DNA of 55,805 nt from contig JAEUHN010000025.1 of assembly GCA_016795365.1 (NCBI GenBank), forward strand, positions 1 to 55,805, written 5' to 3'. Under the pieces are notes generated by a model, which had not been told where the DNA came from, searched no databases, and saw only the letters and a list, made by a program, of their open reading frames with translations. Numbering within the stretch: the stretch's first letter is position 1; each line of letters starts with the position of its first letter. The stretch comes from Verrucomicrobiaceae bacterium (lineage in GTDB: Bacteria; Verrucomicrobiota; Verrucomicrobiia; Verrucomicrobiales; Verrucomicrobiaceae). Of this stretch, positions 43,505 through 52,410 are shown one piece after another. Position numbers and translations under genes: made by a program.

Positions 43505-43513
43505 ATTATACCA
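43505..43513 (-). promoter_or_regulatory. Extended -10 promoter deciding the start of the small membrane gene
   Basis: On the minus strand TGG-TATAAT (43513 to 43505). Start expected about 43498, leaving the ATG at 43494 nearly leaderless. Confidence 0.6.
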
Positions 43514-43537
43514 CGATCATGTGTTTGAAGGCGAGGG

Positions 43538-43783
43538 TTATATCAGCTCGGGTATGTCCCGCTTGGCAGCCAGAAGGATATTTCTCGGCACGCGAACAAT
43601 CCGCTCATCTGGGCCGCAACTCGCCGTTGCTGGCAGCTTGGGAGCAGCGGCATCGGTCATGTCGATGCCGATAATGGCGAAATCGCCATCTTCTAGCTCC
43701 CAGATGTCGGGACAGTTCTGGCACGCTGCACTTTTCTGCCCGTTGGCGTGCGGATCGGGGCCAAGTCTGCGAAGGAACTTCAT
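43538..43783 (-). CDS. Small conserved protein of unknown function
   Basis: An 81-residue protein starting MKFLRRLGPDPHANGQKSAACQNCPDIWELEDGDFAIIG. The CQNCPD motif could bind metal with the later SCGPDERIVRVPRN. The pattern resembles small bacterial proteins often found near XRE regulators. It is divergent from the XRE gene at 43868. A perfect palindrome lies in the 84 bp between them, so the two are probably controlled together. A TTG two codons upstream (43789) is a less likely start. Confidence 0.6.
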   Translation of the reverse strand: MKFLRRLGPDPHANGQKSAACQNCPDIWELEDGDFAIIGIDMTDAAAPKLPATASCGPDERIVRVPRNILLAAKRDIPELI

Positions 43784-43814
43784 AGTCAAATGTGAGTTTG
43801 GTTCTTCCTCAGCA

Positions 43815-43836
43815 CCACGCTACAAGTGTAGCGTGG
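43815..43836. promoter_or_regulatory. Perfect 22-bp palindrome between divergent genes (operator candidate)
   Basis: Arms CCACGCTACA and TGTAGCGTGG with the 2-bp centre AG. A further half-site TCTACAC lies near 43853-43859, close to the XRE gene start. The position between the small-protein gene and the XRE regulator suggests autoregulation. Confidence 0.6.
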
Positions 43837-43867
43837 CGGTGGCAAGCGAAAATTCTACACTCACCAT

Positions 43868-44161
43868 GTGCCCGTTGATCCATCCATTAGCGCCGAACTT
43901 TGCAGCGCCTTGTCCGCTGTCTTGAAAGACGCGCGAGAAGAGCTTGCGCTGTCTTTGGGAGAAGTATCCGGGCGTGCATGCCTCAACCGGCAGGCAGTGA
44001 CATTTATTGAGCAGGACGAGCGCAGTCCAACTGCCGAAACTTTTGCCCGCCACGCCATAGCTCTCGGATTGCGACCTTCGGAAGTTTGGGCGCGAGCCGA
44101 GGCAAAGTTTCCACCAAAATGGTGGCGACAGATCGAGGCCACAGCCAAGACCAAAGACTGA
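43868..44161 (+). CDS. XRE-family helix-turn-helix regulator
   Basis: A 97-residue protein from GTG 43868. Residues about 20-75 match the XRE helix-turn-helix (REELALSLGEVSGRACLNRQAVTFIEQDERSPTAETFARHAIALGL). The C-terminal tail (PPKWWRQIEATAKTKD) is short. It is divergent from the small CQNCPD protein and lies directly behind the palindrome at 43815-43836, the likely operator. About 230 bp of DNA with no recognisable gene follows before the membrane-protein operon. Confidence 0.8.
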   Translation: MPVDPSISAELCSALSAVLKDAREELALSLGEVSGRACLNRQAVTFIEQDERSPTAETFARHAIALGLRPSEVWARAEAKFPPKWWRQIEATAKTKD

Positions 44162-44392
44162 AATAGTTTTGGGTGGGTGATGACTCGACACGCCAGGTGT
44201 TCCTCTACTTGTTCAGGGAGCACAAAGGATGCTGATCTATGATCAGAGTGAGGGATTCAAATTCGACTCAACTCGCGCACATTTTGCTAAAACAGTTCAC
44301 CCTGATGCCTAGTAACATAGTCCAATTATTTACTTGCAAGCAAAAGAGGGTCGAGATTAGGATGCCAATGGCGTTCATTCCTCTCTTAGCGC

Positions 44393-46657
44393 ATGAACAA
44401 GCTCTTACGGCTGCTGACTTTGGGTGAACTCACGGGCTTCGTGAGCGGTGGATTGATTGTTGCTCTGTTGCCGTGGGCAGGACTCTTGGTGGAACAGCCG
44501 ATCTGGCTTTTGGTGGCGATTGTCTGTCTGTCAGCTGCCACGGGGTTTGTGGTAGCGGCTGTGGCATCCACTCAAGGGTTTTCATCTTCCGTGGCATTGC
44601 GGCGTGGGGTGATTGGTGCTGCTGTGAGTTCGATTGTCGCAGCGAGTTTGTTTGCGTTAATGGCGCGTATGCTTCCTGGGCTGCTGACATTGTTTCGGGC
44701 CTTGCTGGCAGGCTGGTTGTCGGTGATGCCTGCGATGCTGGCGGGGATGATCGCCGCATGTTTTGGAGTGGTATTGGGCCGGCGAGCATCGGATGTGCCT
44801 GCGGAGAGTGGCAGCACTCAGCCGTTACAATGGGGATTGCGCAGTGTGGTGGGACTTGTTGCGGTCATGGGAGCGCTGGCTCCGGTTCGCCTGTCAGTTC
44901 CAAAGCCATCGGCACCTGTCGTGGTCTTGCCTCAACGGTCAAAGCCAGAGCCAGCCCCTTGGACCTATGTCCCTCCATCTGGACTCGAATCGGCTCACGC
45001 GCTGCAATGGCGGATCAAGGATCAGCGCAGTGTGTCTGATGTGCTTTCATCGACGGTCGTGCTTTCCAAGGACGATCGATGGCTCGGCTACGTTTCGTCG
45101 AGAAATAACACGTTGGTCTTGATGGACTTGAACCATCCATCGGACAGCCGACGCATTCCGCTGCCACATGGATTTGATGGCATCACGTTTGCTCCCGACG
45201 GAAAGCGTGTATTGTTGGTGTCGGAGGGTGATCCGATGGAGATGGGAGTGGCCGATCTTTCGACGGGACAATACGTGTCACTCCCCCAGTTGCACCCTCG
45301 CTCGATGCGTAATGGAAAAGTCGCTTGGTGGAGCGAGCACGAGGTGTTCATGCAGATGGGGCAGCGCGGTGACTGGCTGCTGAACCTGGAGACACTCGCG
45401 ATGGAGAGGGCGGAAACCACTGACAGATGGAAAAGCCTCGGAGTCGAACAACGATCAAAACTGGCTCCCGAGCTATCGGCGCTACCGGCAACCAATCGAT
45501 GGGCCTGGGAGCCACGCCAAATCGCCTTTACCGTGGAGTTGCCCGAAGATGTTCGAACCAGCGACTGGGAGGTCAAAGGCGGCTTGTGTCTTTGCCTGCA
45601 ACATCCGCAATACGATGCGCGGATCACGTTCCGGGCGATTGGGCTGGATACTGACGACCGGCTTCTGGCAACACGGGATTCGTCAAAGATCATCCGGGTG
45701 CATAGGGGCACGGCGACAGTCTTCTACTTCACCATTGAACCGTGCCCACCACTGCAATGGAAAATTGACTCGCCGCAGCTCCCATCGGTGGGGCCAGATG
45801 ATGAGCGAATCAAGACAGCCCTGAGAGATGGCACCCTGGCGGCTTTCGTCTATTCGCCTGTGATCAACCCCTTGAACAACAAAGTCGTGGGACCCGTTCG
45901 CAGCGTGGTGCAGGGTGTGGTGAGCGTGCGCGAATGGAAAGACCAATCAATGACCGTGTATGCGACGGAGTTGTCGGGTGGCTTCAATCATGCTGTCATT
46001 GCTGACTTGCATATCAAATCGGGTGGGCGTGTCGAACGGGTCAAGCTCGACCTCCCGCATCATTGGTGGGCTGAGCTGACAGGTGCTGTCCCTGGCTGCG
46101 ATAACGTCGCTCTCATTCCTTCTCGTGAGGACAAGACCAAGCAGTTCAGCGAGGCACGAAGCAAGGAGAAACTAGAGATACAGGCTCGCGAAGAAGCGGC
46201 GCGAAAACAACGCGAGGCTGAGGCTCCCAAGGTCGAGCCCAAGCCAGCGCAAGCCACGCCTCCCACCAATGTGTCCCAACCAGTCGATGACCCGATCAGA
46301 CAGTTCGTTCTCAACCATCACCGCAAATCAGAGCAAGGCGACTCTAGGGCCTTGGCCGCCGACTATGCGGATCGTGTGGATTACTTTTCTGACGGCGTCG
46401 TGACATCTTCCCACATTCTTCGTGACGAGGTGCAATATCATGAGTCCCATCGAGTTCTGGAGGAAAAGGTGCAGGGAGAGATTCGAGTCAACAGGCTAAG
46501 TGCCACCAGCTTCACCGCCACGTATCTGCTATACACCAAGTCGCTCGATCTCCAGAAGGGTGTCACCAAGGAGGGTCTTTTCGAGGAGAACCTCATTATC
46601 GTTCAAACTCCTGCCGGTCTGCGCATCGCGCGTCAGCGTGCGGAGAAGAAGCCTTAA
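44393..46657 (+). CDS. Large membrane protein with periplasmic propeller-like and NTF2-like domains
   Basis: A 754-residue protein. Residues 1-165 hold about five hydrophobic segments (FVSGGLIVALLPWAGLLV, WLLVAIVCLSAATGFVVAAV, SSIVAASLFALMARML, LSVMPAMLAGMIAACFGVVL, SVVGLVAVMGALAP). From about 205 to 540 the sequence has WD/TolB-like beta-propeller features (LSKDDRWLGYVSS, ITFAPDGKRVLLVSEGDP, VADLSTGQYVSLPQLH). A charged linker (EARSKEKLEIQAREEAARKQREAEAP) precedes a C-terminal NTF2-like domain (DPIRQFVLNHHRKSEQGDSRALAADYADRVDYFSDG...). It is first in a three-gene operon that ends with a large TraD/TraG-like ATPase. A transfer-related or cell-envelope role is possible, not shown. Confidence 0.6.
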   Translation: MNKLLRLLTLGELTGFVSGGLIVALLPWAGLLVEQPIWLLVAIVCLSAATGFVVAAVASTQGFSSSVALRRGVIGAAVSSIVAASLFALMARMLPGLLTLFRALLAGWLSVMPAMLAGMIAACFGVVLGRRASDVPAESGSTQPLQWGLRSVVGLVAVMGALAPVRLSVPKPSAPVVVLPQRSKPEPAPWTYVPPSGLESAHALQWRIKDQRSVSDVLSSTVVLSKDDRWLGYVSSRNNTLVLMDLNHPSDSRRIPLPHGFDGITFAPDGKRVLLVSEGDPMEMGVADLSTGQYVSLPQLHPRSMRNGKVAWWSEHEVFMQMGQRGDWLLNLETLAMERAETTDRWKSLGVEQRSKLAPELSALPATNRWAWEPRQIAFTVELPEDVRTSDWEVKGGLCLCLQHPQYDARITFRAIGLDTDDRLLATRDSSKIIRVHRGTATVFYFTIEPCPPLQWKIDSPQLPSVGPDDERIKTALRDGTLAAFVYSPVINPLNNKVVGPVRSVVQGVVSVREWKDQSMTVYATELSGGFNHAVIADLHIKSGGRVERVKLDLPHHWWAELTGAVPGCDNVALIPSREDKTKQFSEARSKEKLEIQAREEAARKQREAEAPKVEPKPAQATPPTNVSQPVDDPIRQFVLNHHRKSEQGDSRALAADYADRVDYFSDGVVTSSHILRDEVQYHESHRVLEEKVQGEIRVNRLSATSFTATYLLYTKSLDLQKGVTKEGLFEENLIIVQTPAGLRIARQRAEKKP

Positions 46658-46668
46658 CCTCACTTGCC

Positions 46669-47388
46669 ATGTTCGGACTCTTCAAGCGCAAGCACCCAGT
46701 CGTCTTCGAACAATGGATTACCCCTGTTCTCGCGTTCGAGAGCAATGCCGATCTGTTTTACACGGCGGTCTCCGAAGAGCTGAAAAAGTGGGAAGTGCCC
46801 GACTTGAGCACAGAGAGGATCGAATACAAAGACGGTGGCCCGTTTTCCCAAGGGCGCGAATATCTGCGCGTGCAGCGTGAGAACTTGGTCTTTGACATCT
46901 GCTCTGCCAAGTTTGGAAAGAGCTGGTGGTTCTCGTGCCGAAGCGCTGTGCTGCCGCGTTCGCTGCGAGTTTGGGAGCTGTTGGTATTCGTGATCGCGCT
47001 CGGTTGGCTTGGTGTTGCCTGCTGGTATTTGTTTGGCGTGATCGCGGGCGGTATTGCGATGGCAGCCACCTTGGTGATGGTGTCATGCCTGATGCTCGCC
47101 GGACGTTCGCTCAGCAGCCTGGACGATGCGCTCCTTAACCTGCCGGTGCTCGGGGCATTCTACGAGGCGTGGACCCGATTTGAGAGCTATTACCGTGACG
47201 ACGCGAGCCGTATGTATGTGTCGATGGTTGACTACCTCGTCAGAGAAAAAGTGAAAGAATTCGCGGCGGCTGGTGGCGTGGATGACGTGCAGTTCAATCC
47301 AGTGAAGGATCCCTTACAGCTCGTCTCGCTCGGTGATCGCATCCAGGGTTTCATCGCTAACACAGCCAAGCGTCTGGCTGAGCCATGA
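46669..47388 (+). CDS. Membrane protein upstream of the large coupling ATPase
   Basis: A 239-residue protein with two adjacent transmembrane segments (WELLVFVIALGWLGVACWYLFGVIAGGIAMAATLVMVSCLML, about 103-143) between a soluble N-terminal domain and a C-terminal helical part (YVSMVDYLVREKVKEFAAAGG). It starts 11 bp after the 754-residue membrane protein and overlaps the ATPase gene by ATGA (47385). It may anchor the ATPase, as small membrane partners do for VirD4/TraD relatives. I recognise no family. Confidence 0.6.
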   Translation: MFGLFKRKHPVVFEQWITPVLAFESNADLFYTAVSEELKKWEVPDLSTERIEYKDGGPFSQGREYLRVQRENLVFDICSAKFGKSWWFSCRSAVLPRSLRVWELLVFVIALGWLGVACWYLFGVIAGGIAMAATLVMVSCLMLAGRSLSSLDDALLNLPVLGAFYEAWTRFESYYRDDASRMYVSMVDYLVREKVKEFAAAGGVDDVQFNPVKDPLQLVSLGDRIQGFIANTAKRLAEP

Positions 47389-50300
47389 AGTCAGTTCGCG
47401 AACTCCAGATCGAGAACATCCTGCGCTGGGAACAACGAGGCCGGGGCACGCTCCTTTTTGATCACCCCGTGTCGCCTCGCCCGCCGTTCACGCCGTTTCC
47501 TGGGCACCAGCTCAAGGATTTTGCGAGAGGCAAAGACAGCGCCCGACACACGAGGGCGAGCGGCTTACTTGCGAAGCTTGGCTCCCTACTTCGAGGCGAG
47601 CCATCACCACCACCCTTACCGGAGCAAGGCGAGACACAGGACGAATTCGAACCGGATTGGGTCGATGAAAGCCCTGCTCTGGTGGAGCTTCAGATGCGAT
47701 TGCCTGAGGCAGCAACTTTCAAACCTGAGTCGATGACACCGTTCCTCACAAGCCTCGGCTTCGTCAGGGGACCGCTGACCTTTGAAATCATCGGCACAGC
47801 CGAGGAGACTTTCCTTCAGTGGGCGGTGATGGAGGAAGACGAAGCGGAAGTTCGCGAGCAGATGAACGCTCACTTCCCCGACGTGAAGATCAATACAATC
47901 GCGAACCATCTGTCGCAGCTCACCGAGCCATGCGAGGAAATGGCCGTCGTTGAGTTTGCGCTTGCTGAGCCCTTCATGCTGCCGCTAAACGAAGTGAAAC
48001 ACGATCCCTTCGTGCCGCTCGCGGGATCACTGGCGTCATTACCGCCGGGCGAGGTTGGCCTGTTTCAAGTCATCTTCACACCCGTGGAGGAACCCTGGGC
48101 TGAGGAGGCTCACGCAGCGATCACACGCGGTGATGGTAGGCCGTTGTTTGAGGGTGACGATGCGCTCGTCAAAGCCTTGCCACAAAAGACGAGCGGTCAG
48201 CTCTACGGTGTCGTGCTGCGTCTGGCTGCTTTCGCTGATAGTTGTGATCGTGCGTGGGCCATCGTGCGCGGCATGGCACCTGCGCTGCGCTACTTCACGA
48301 GCGCAAACGGCAATCAATTCACACCCTTGCCCAATGAGGGTTATGACCTCCAACACCATCGTGAAGACGTGCTGTTTCGGTGCTGTCGTCGTGGAGGAAT
48401 GCTGCTCAATCAGTCGGAGTTGAATGGCCTTGCTCATCTGCCGTCGTCGGCAGTGCAGTCGAAAAAGCTCCGTCGCATCGACACGTCCACACGAGCGGTC
48501 TCATCAGCAGTCAGGAATGCGGGTGTTTGCATCGGCAACAATCCCCACGACGGCGATGTGAATGAAGTCAGGTTGTCGCCGGAACAAAGAGTCCGCCACT
48601 GTCACATCATCGGAGGCACGGGCACGGGAAAGAGCACACTTCTCTTCTCGATGATCGAGCAAGACATCACAAGCGGCCAAGGTATAGCCGTGCTTGACCC
48701 TCATGGTGATCTCATTGACCGCGTGCTCAGCGTCATTCCGCCTGGGCGTGTAAAAGATGTGGTGCTGTTCGATCCGGCTGATGAGCAGTCTGTGATTCCG
48801 TTCAACATCTTGTCGGCTCATTCCGATTTCGAGAAGCAGTTGCTCGCAAGTGATCTCGTATCGGTCTTCCAGCGATTGAGCACCAGCTGGGGCGATCAGA
48901 TGAACTCGGTGTTTCAGAATACCGTGCTCGCTTTCTTGGAGAGCAGCGAAGGCGGCACACTGGCAGACTTGCGGCGGTTCCTCCTGGATACGGACTGGCG
49001 CTCGAGTTTTCTGCAAACCGTCACCGATCCCGACGTGCGGTTCTATTGGCAGCGGGCGTTTCCACAACTTGGCGGCGGCAAGAGCATTGGCCCCATTATC
49101 ACCCGATTGGAGACTTTCCTCTCACCGAAGCCGATCCGCTACATGGTCTCGCAAAAGGAGAACCGTCTCGACTTCGGCGCGATGATGGACACCGGCAAAA
49201 TCTTCCTCGCCAAGTTGCCGCAAGGCCAGATCGGCCGCGAGAATGCTTTCCTTCTCGGGAGTCTGGTGATGACCAAGTTGCAGCAAATGGCGATGAGCCG
49301 CGCACGAGTGCCTGCCTCAAATCGGCGACCGTTCTATTGCTACATCGACGAGTTCCATCACTTCATAGCGCCCTCGCTAACAGAAATCCTCTCCGGTGCT
49401 CGAAAGTATGGTCTCGGCCTCGTGCTTGCCCACCAGGAGTTGCGGCAGCTTGACCGTGACAAAGAGGTTGCGAGCGCAGTGCTCTCGAATGCGTTCACAC
49501 GTATCGTATTCCGCGTCGGCGATGCTGACGCGCGCGCTTTGGCCGACGGCTTTGCTCATTTCGAGGCTCGCCACTTGCAAAGCCTCGGCATCGGCCAAGC
49601 CATCGCCCGCATCGAGCGTGCGGACAATGATTTCAATATCGCGGTGCCTCTGCCGGGCGAACTGAATGAAGAGGTCGCAAGCCAACAGCGTGAAGCCTCC
49701 ATCGCAGCCTCACAGTCCGCGTATGCCCTTCCCCGCAAAGAAGTCGAGGCGGAGTTGCTGCGACAGCTTGAGGCGATGGATAGCAAGGCTGCCGCTCCCA
49801 GAACAGCAAAAATGAATGAACGTGTTCGGGAGGCAGCCGCGAAGGTCATCGCACCGGTTGAACCGATCTCGCCAGTCGAAGGCTCAGTTAGTGAAGTGAT
49901 ACCAACGCATCAGCCCGCTGGTTTACCGAGGGACGACGTGACCTCCGACCCATCTCCTCCTGAGTCCCCCGTCGCGCTCGAGGTCAGCCGTAGCTCTGGC
50001 ATGGGACGAGGCGGATTAGATCATCAAGTCCTCGTCGAACAGTTTTCTCGTGAAGGCATGCGTCTCGGGTATCAATCGACGAAGGAATGCCAGGTGGGCC
50101 GAGGGCGGGTAGATTTGGTTTTGCAACGTGGCAGGCTCCGCATCGGCATTGAGGTCGCGGTGAACTCCAACACCAGCCATGAACTCGACAATCTGCGTAA
50201 GGGGTTGGAAGAGTCCTTCAACTTCGTCGTGTCGGTGTCCCCGCTGCCCAACGTTATGGAGAACATTCGTCGGGCCGCTCAAAAAGCACTTCCTGCCGAT

Positions 50301-50528
50301 GACCTTGCAAGGCTCCTGTTCATGCTTCCCGAGGACCTTGTTGCCTGGCTTTCCGATCAGGCTCGCGAGCCTGTCGAAGACCGACCGTCCGAGAAGCGAG
50401 TTGCTGGACGGCGAGTCTTGATCAAGCACGCCGAACTTAGCCCCGAAGAACGTAGGCGAATCGAAGAAGAAAGCCTCGCAGCTGTCGCAGAGGCCATTCG
50501 AAGACGGTGCTCAACGGTCGATAGTTGA
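47385..50528 (+). CDS. TraD/TraG-like coupling ATPase (long form)
   Basis: A 1047-residue protein. The N-terminal 390 residues are not membrane-spanning and contain a conserved-looking domain (TFEIIGTAEETFLQWAVMEEDEAEVREQMNAHFPDVKI). Walker A GGTGTGKST is at about 410-418, followed by GIAVLDPHGDLIDRVLSVIPP. Walker B is FYCYIDEFHHF near 650, then SGARKYGLGLVLAHQELRQLDRD. The C-terminus has a DNA-binding or nuclease-like region (ECQVGRGRVDLVLQRGRLRIGIEVAVN, about 905-930) reminiscent of restriction-endonuclease-like folds. Such ATPases pump DNA through a type IV channel. It is coupled to two membrane proteins upstream. Together with the short relative at 17046 it is one of two coupling ATPases, and no mating-pore genes are visible. 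Confidence 0.85.
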   Translation: MKSVRELQIENILRWEQRGRGTLLFDHPVSPRPPFTPFPGHQLKDFARGKDSARHTRASGLLAKLGSLLRGEPSPPPLPEQGETQDEFEPDWVDESPALVELQMRLPEAATFKPESMTPFLTSLGFVRGPLTFEIIGTAEETFLQWAVMEEDEAEVREQMNAHFPDVKINTIANHLSQLTEPCEEMAVVEFALAEPFMLPLNEVKHDPFVPLAGSLASLPPGEVGLFQVIFTPVEEPWAEEAHAAITRGDGRPLFEGDDALVKALPQKTSGQLYGVVLRLAAFADSCDRAWAIVRGMAPALRYFTSANGNQFTPLPNEGYDLQHHREDVLFRCCRRGGMLLNQSELNGLAHLPSSAVQSKKLRRIDTSTRAVSSAVRNAGVCIGNNPHDGDVNEVRLSPEQRVRHCHIIGGTGTGKSTLLFSMIEQDITSGQGIAVLDPHGDLIDRVLSVIPPGRVKDVVLFDPADEQSVIPFNILSAHSDFEKQLLASDLVSVFQRLSTSWGDQMNSVFQNTVLAFLESSEGGTLADLRRFLLDTDWRSSFLQTVTDPDVRFYWQRAFPQLGGGKSIGPIITRLETFLSPKPIRYMVSQKENRLDFGAMMDTGKIFLAKLPQGQIGRENAFLLGSLVMTKLQQMAMSRARVPASNRRPFYCYIDEFHHFIAPSLTEILSGARKYGLGLVLAHQELRQLDRDKEVASAVLSNAFTRIVFRVGDADARALADGFAHFEARHLQSLGIGQAIARIERADNDFNIAVPLPGELNEEVASQQREASIAASQSAYALPRKEVEAELLRQLEAMDSKAAAPRTAKMNERVREAAAKVIAPVEPISPVEGSVSEVIPTHQPAGLPRDDVTSDPSPPESPVALEVSRSSGMGRGGLDHQVLVEQFSREGMRLGYQSTKECQVGRGRVDLVLQRGRLRIGIEVAVNSNTSHELDNLRKGLEESFNFVVSVSPLPNVMENIRRAAQKALPADDLARLLFMLPEDLVAWLSDQAREPVEDRPSEKRVAGRRVLIKHAELSPEERRRIEEESLAAVAEAIRRRCSTVDS

Positions 50529-50589
50529 TGCGTGTTCTAAGGAATACTCAAAGCCTTGAATTCCCAATTGGACGGACTAAATTGCCAAC

Positions 50590-52410
50590 ATGAAGTCGGA
50601 CTCTTCTTCCCGCAACGGTGCCAAGCGTATTGGCATTTGGATTCGAGTTAGCACCGAGGATCAAGCGCTCGGTGAAAGCCCGGAGCACCATGAGTTTCGA
50701 GCCCGGCAGTATGCCGCCTTCCAAGGCTGGCCCGTCGTGGAGATCTATGATCTCGCAGGCGTTAGCGGAAAATCGGTTTGGGAACATCCCGAATGCCAGC
50801 GCATGTTGCGCGACGTGAAGCGCGGGCACATTCACGGACTCATTTTTTCCAAGCTCGCACGTCTCGCCCGCAACACCCGTGAACTGCTCGATTTTGCCGA
50901 GGTGTTTGAGGCCCACAAGGCCGCGCTCGTTTCGATTGAGGAGAAGATCGACACCACCACGCCCGCAGGCTTGCTGTTCTATACAATGCTCGGAGCAATC
51001 GCTCAGTGGGAACGCGAAGAGATCGCCGCTCGGGTGCGTTCCTCCGTGCAAGTCCGCGCCAAGCTCGGCAAGCCCTTGAGCGGTGCCGCACCGTATGGGT
51101 TCAAGTGGCAGGACAAGAAGCTCGTGCGCGAACCCGTTGAAGCGGAAATTCGACGCCTCGCCTTTGAACTATTCCTCGAACATCGACGCAAAGGCACCGT
51201 CGCCCGCATCCTCAACACCCGCGGATATCGCACACGGCAGAAGCATCGGTTCAAAGACACCCAGGTCAATCGCCTGCTCCGCTGCCCCAGCGCCAAAGGC
51301 GTTTATCGCATCAACACGGTCAAACGACATGCAGACGGTAAACTTGAAACCAAGCCTGAGAGCGAATGGGGCCATATTCCCTGCGAACCCATCGTGAGCG
51401 AAGCCGTCTTCGACCGCGTCAGCCAGATACTCGAAGAACAATACAAACCCGCCGCAAAGCCCGCAAAGAAGCCCGCACACACCTTTGCAGGCATCGTGAA
51501 ATGTGCCTGCGGCGGCAAGATGTATGTCTATACCCGCAGCCCGAACTACACCTGCACCGTATGCAAAAACAAGATCGCGGCAGTCACCCTGGACGAGCTG
51601 TTTGTGACCACCATCGCCGACACCCTCGGCGATACAAGCCGGGTCAGCGACCAGCTGGATCATGCCAAGCAGCGCATCGCCGAGCGTCAGAAGGAGGCTG
51701 GGCTCGCTCGCGAACAAATCACCGCCGTGCGAGCCGAGATGAAGAAAGTCTATGACCTCTACATTTCTGGAGCGGTGGACGTGGAACGCTTCAAGGCCTT
51801 GAACCAGCCCCTGGAAACTCAACTCCAGGAACTCAACGAAAACCTCCCTCGTCTGGAAGGCGAAATTGCCGCCATGCAAGTCAACGACCTTTCAGTAGCC
51901 GCAATCGCCAAAGAAGCGCGCGACCTCGGAAGCTTGTGGCCCACGCTGGACGTCGAAGGCAAACAACGCATCGCATCGCTCATGTGCAGCAGCATCATCG
52001 TGCCCCAAGAGGACGCTGACGCCCCGATTGAAGTCGCCCTTCGCCATGCCCCCGCAACAAATCCCTCCCAGGATTTAAACAGGCTGAATACCCCACAGAA
52101 CCTAGGCCCGGAGTGTCAAAGCGGAGTCCCGAGTCATACGTCGGCCCGCCCACCTCCGGCTCCGCCTCCCGTTTGCTCCGCACCCGGATCCTGGCCACGC
52201 CCTGGACGCCGTGCCCGTGGCCATTCCCATGGCCGTTGCCGTTGCCCGACTTCGCTTTCACCCCGTGCCGGGCCACTGTCCCCGGCTGAGCCACCTTGCC
52301 TGCGATCAGCGCCGGCCCCTTCGCCGAACGCCGTTGAGATACTGCTGATGCTAATGTCTTCATGGTTTGATGTAGTTGAGGTTCTGCATCAGACCAGGAT
52401 TCCAGCCTGA
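50590..52410 (+). CDS. Large serine recombinase (integrase), C-terminus read into host DNA
   Basis: A 606-residue protein. The resolvase domain has the catalytic serine at 21 in GIWIRVSTEDQ, with LIFSKLARLARNTRELLDF and a second Arg-rich helix. The recombinase domain includes YGFKWQDKKLVREPVEAE and RILNTRGYRTRQKHRFKDTQV. The zinc ribbon is CACGG...YTCTVC (about 303-325), followed by a coiled coil (QRIAERQKEAGLAREQITAVRAEMKKVYDLY). The family-like part ends near residue 500. The last 100 residues are Pro/Ser/Arg-rich, unlike a recombinase, and overlap a minus-strand coding frame. This suggests that the end of the gene is chromosomal DNA joined at integration. It lies last in the element, as integrases often do at the attachment site. 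Confidence 0.9.
   Translation: MKSDSSSRNGAKRIGIWIRVSTEDQALGESPEHHEFRARQYAAFQGWPVVEIYDLAGVSGKSVWEHPECQRMLRDVKRGHIHGLIFSKLARLARNTRELLDFAEVFEAHKAALVSIEEKIDTTTPAGLLFYTMLGAIAQWEREEIAARVRSSVQVRAKLGKPLSGAAPYGFKWQDKKLVREPVEAEIRRLAFELFLEHRRKGTVARILNTRGYRTRQKHRFKDTQVNRLLRCPSAKGVYRINTVKRHADGKLETKPESEWGHIPCEPIVSEAVFDRVSQILEEQYKPAAKPAKKPAHTFAGIVKCACGGKMYVYTRSPNYTCTVCKNKIAAVTLDELFVTTIADTLGDTSRVSDQLDHAKQRIAERQKEAGLAREQITAVRAEMKKVYDLYISGAVDVERFKALNQPLETQLQELNENLPRLEGEIAAMQVNDLSVAAIAKEARDLGSLWPTLDVEGKQRIASLMCSSIIVPQEDADAPIEVALRHAPATNPSQDLNRLNTPQNLGPECQSGVPSHTSARPPPAPPPVCSAPGSWPRPGRRARGHSHGRCRCPTSLSPRAGPLSPAEPPCLRSAPAPSPNAVEILLMLMSSWFDVVEVLHQTRIPA
52100..52363 (-). pseudogene. Host gene 5' fragment, probably interrupted by integration
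   Basis: On the minus strand an ATG at 52363 begins MKTLASAVSQRRSAKGPALIAGKVAQPG, then a Gly/His/Asn tract (GNGNGHGNGHGHG) and GGPTYDSGLRFDTPGLG. The YDSGxxFDxPG pattern is familiar from secreted or phage-like Verrucomicrobia proteins. The frame then runs into the recombinase gene (antisense) and loses sense near 52100. An AT-rich stretch with TATAAT (52449-52444) lies upstream. The simplest reading is that the element inserted within this gene. The rest of the gene would lie beyond the element's left end, which is not in the window. Confidence 0.5.

Noticed and set aside
44082..44110. Third copy of the TTCGG palindrome
   Set aside because: Sequence CTTCGGAAG resembles only one arm and lacks the inverted partner.
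50590..52410. Recombinase C-terminal 100 residues as a new functional domain
   Set aside because: The composition is low-complexity and antisense to another frame; reading through a junction explains it better.
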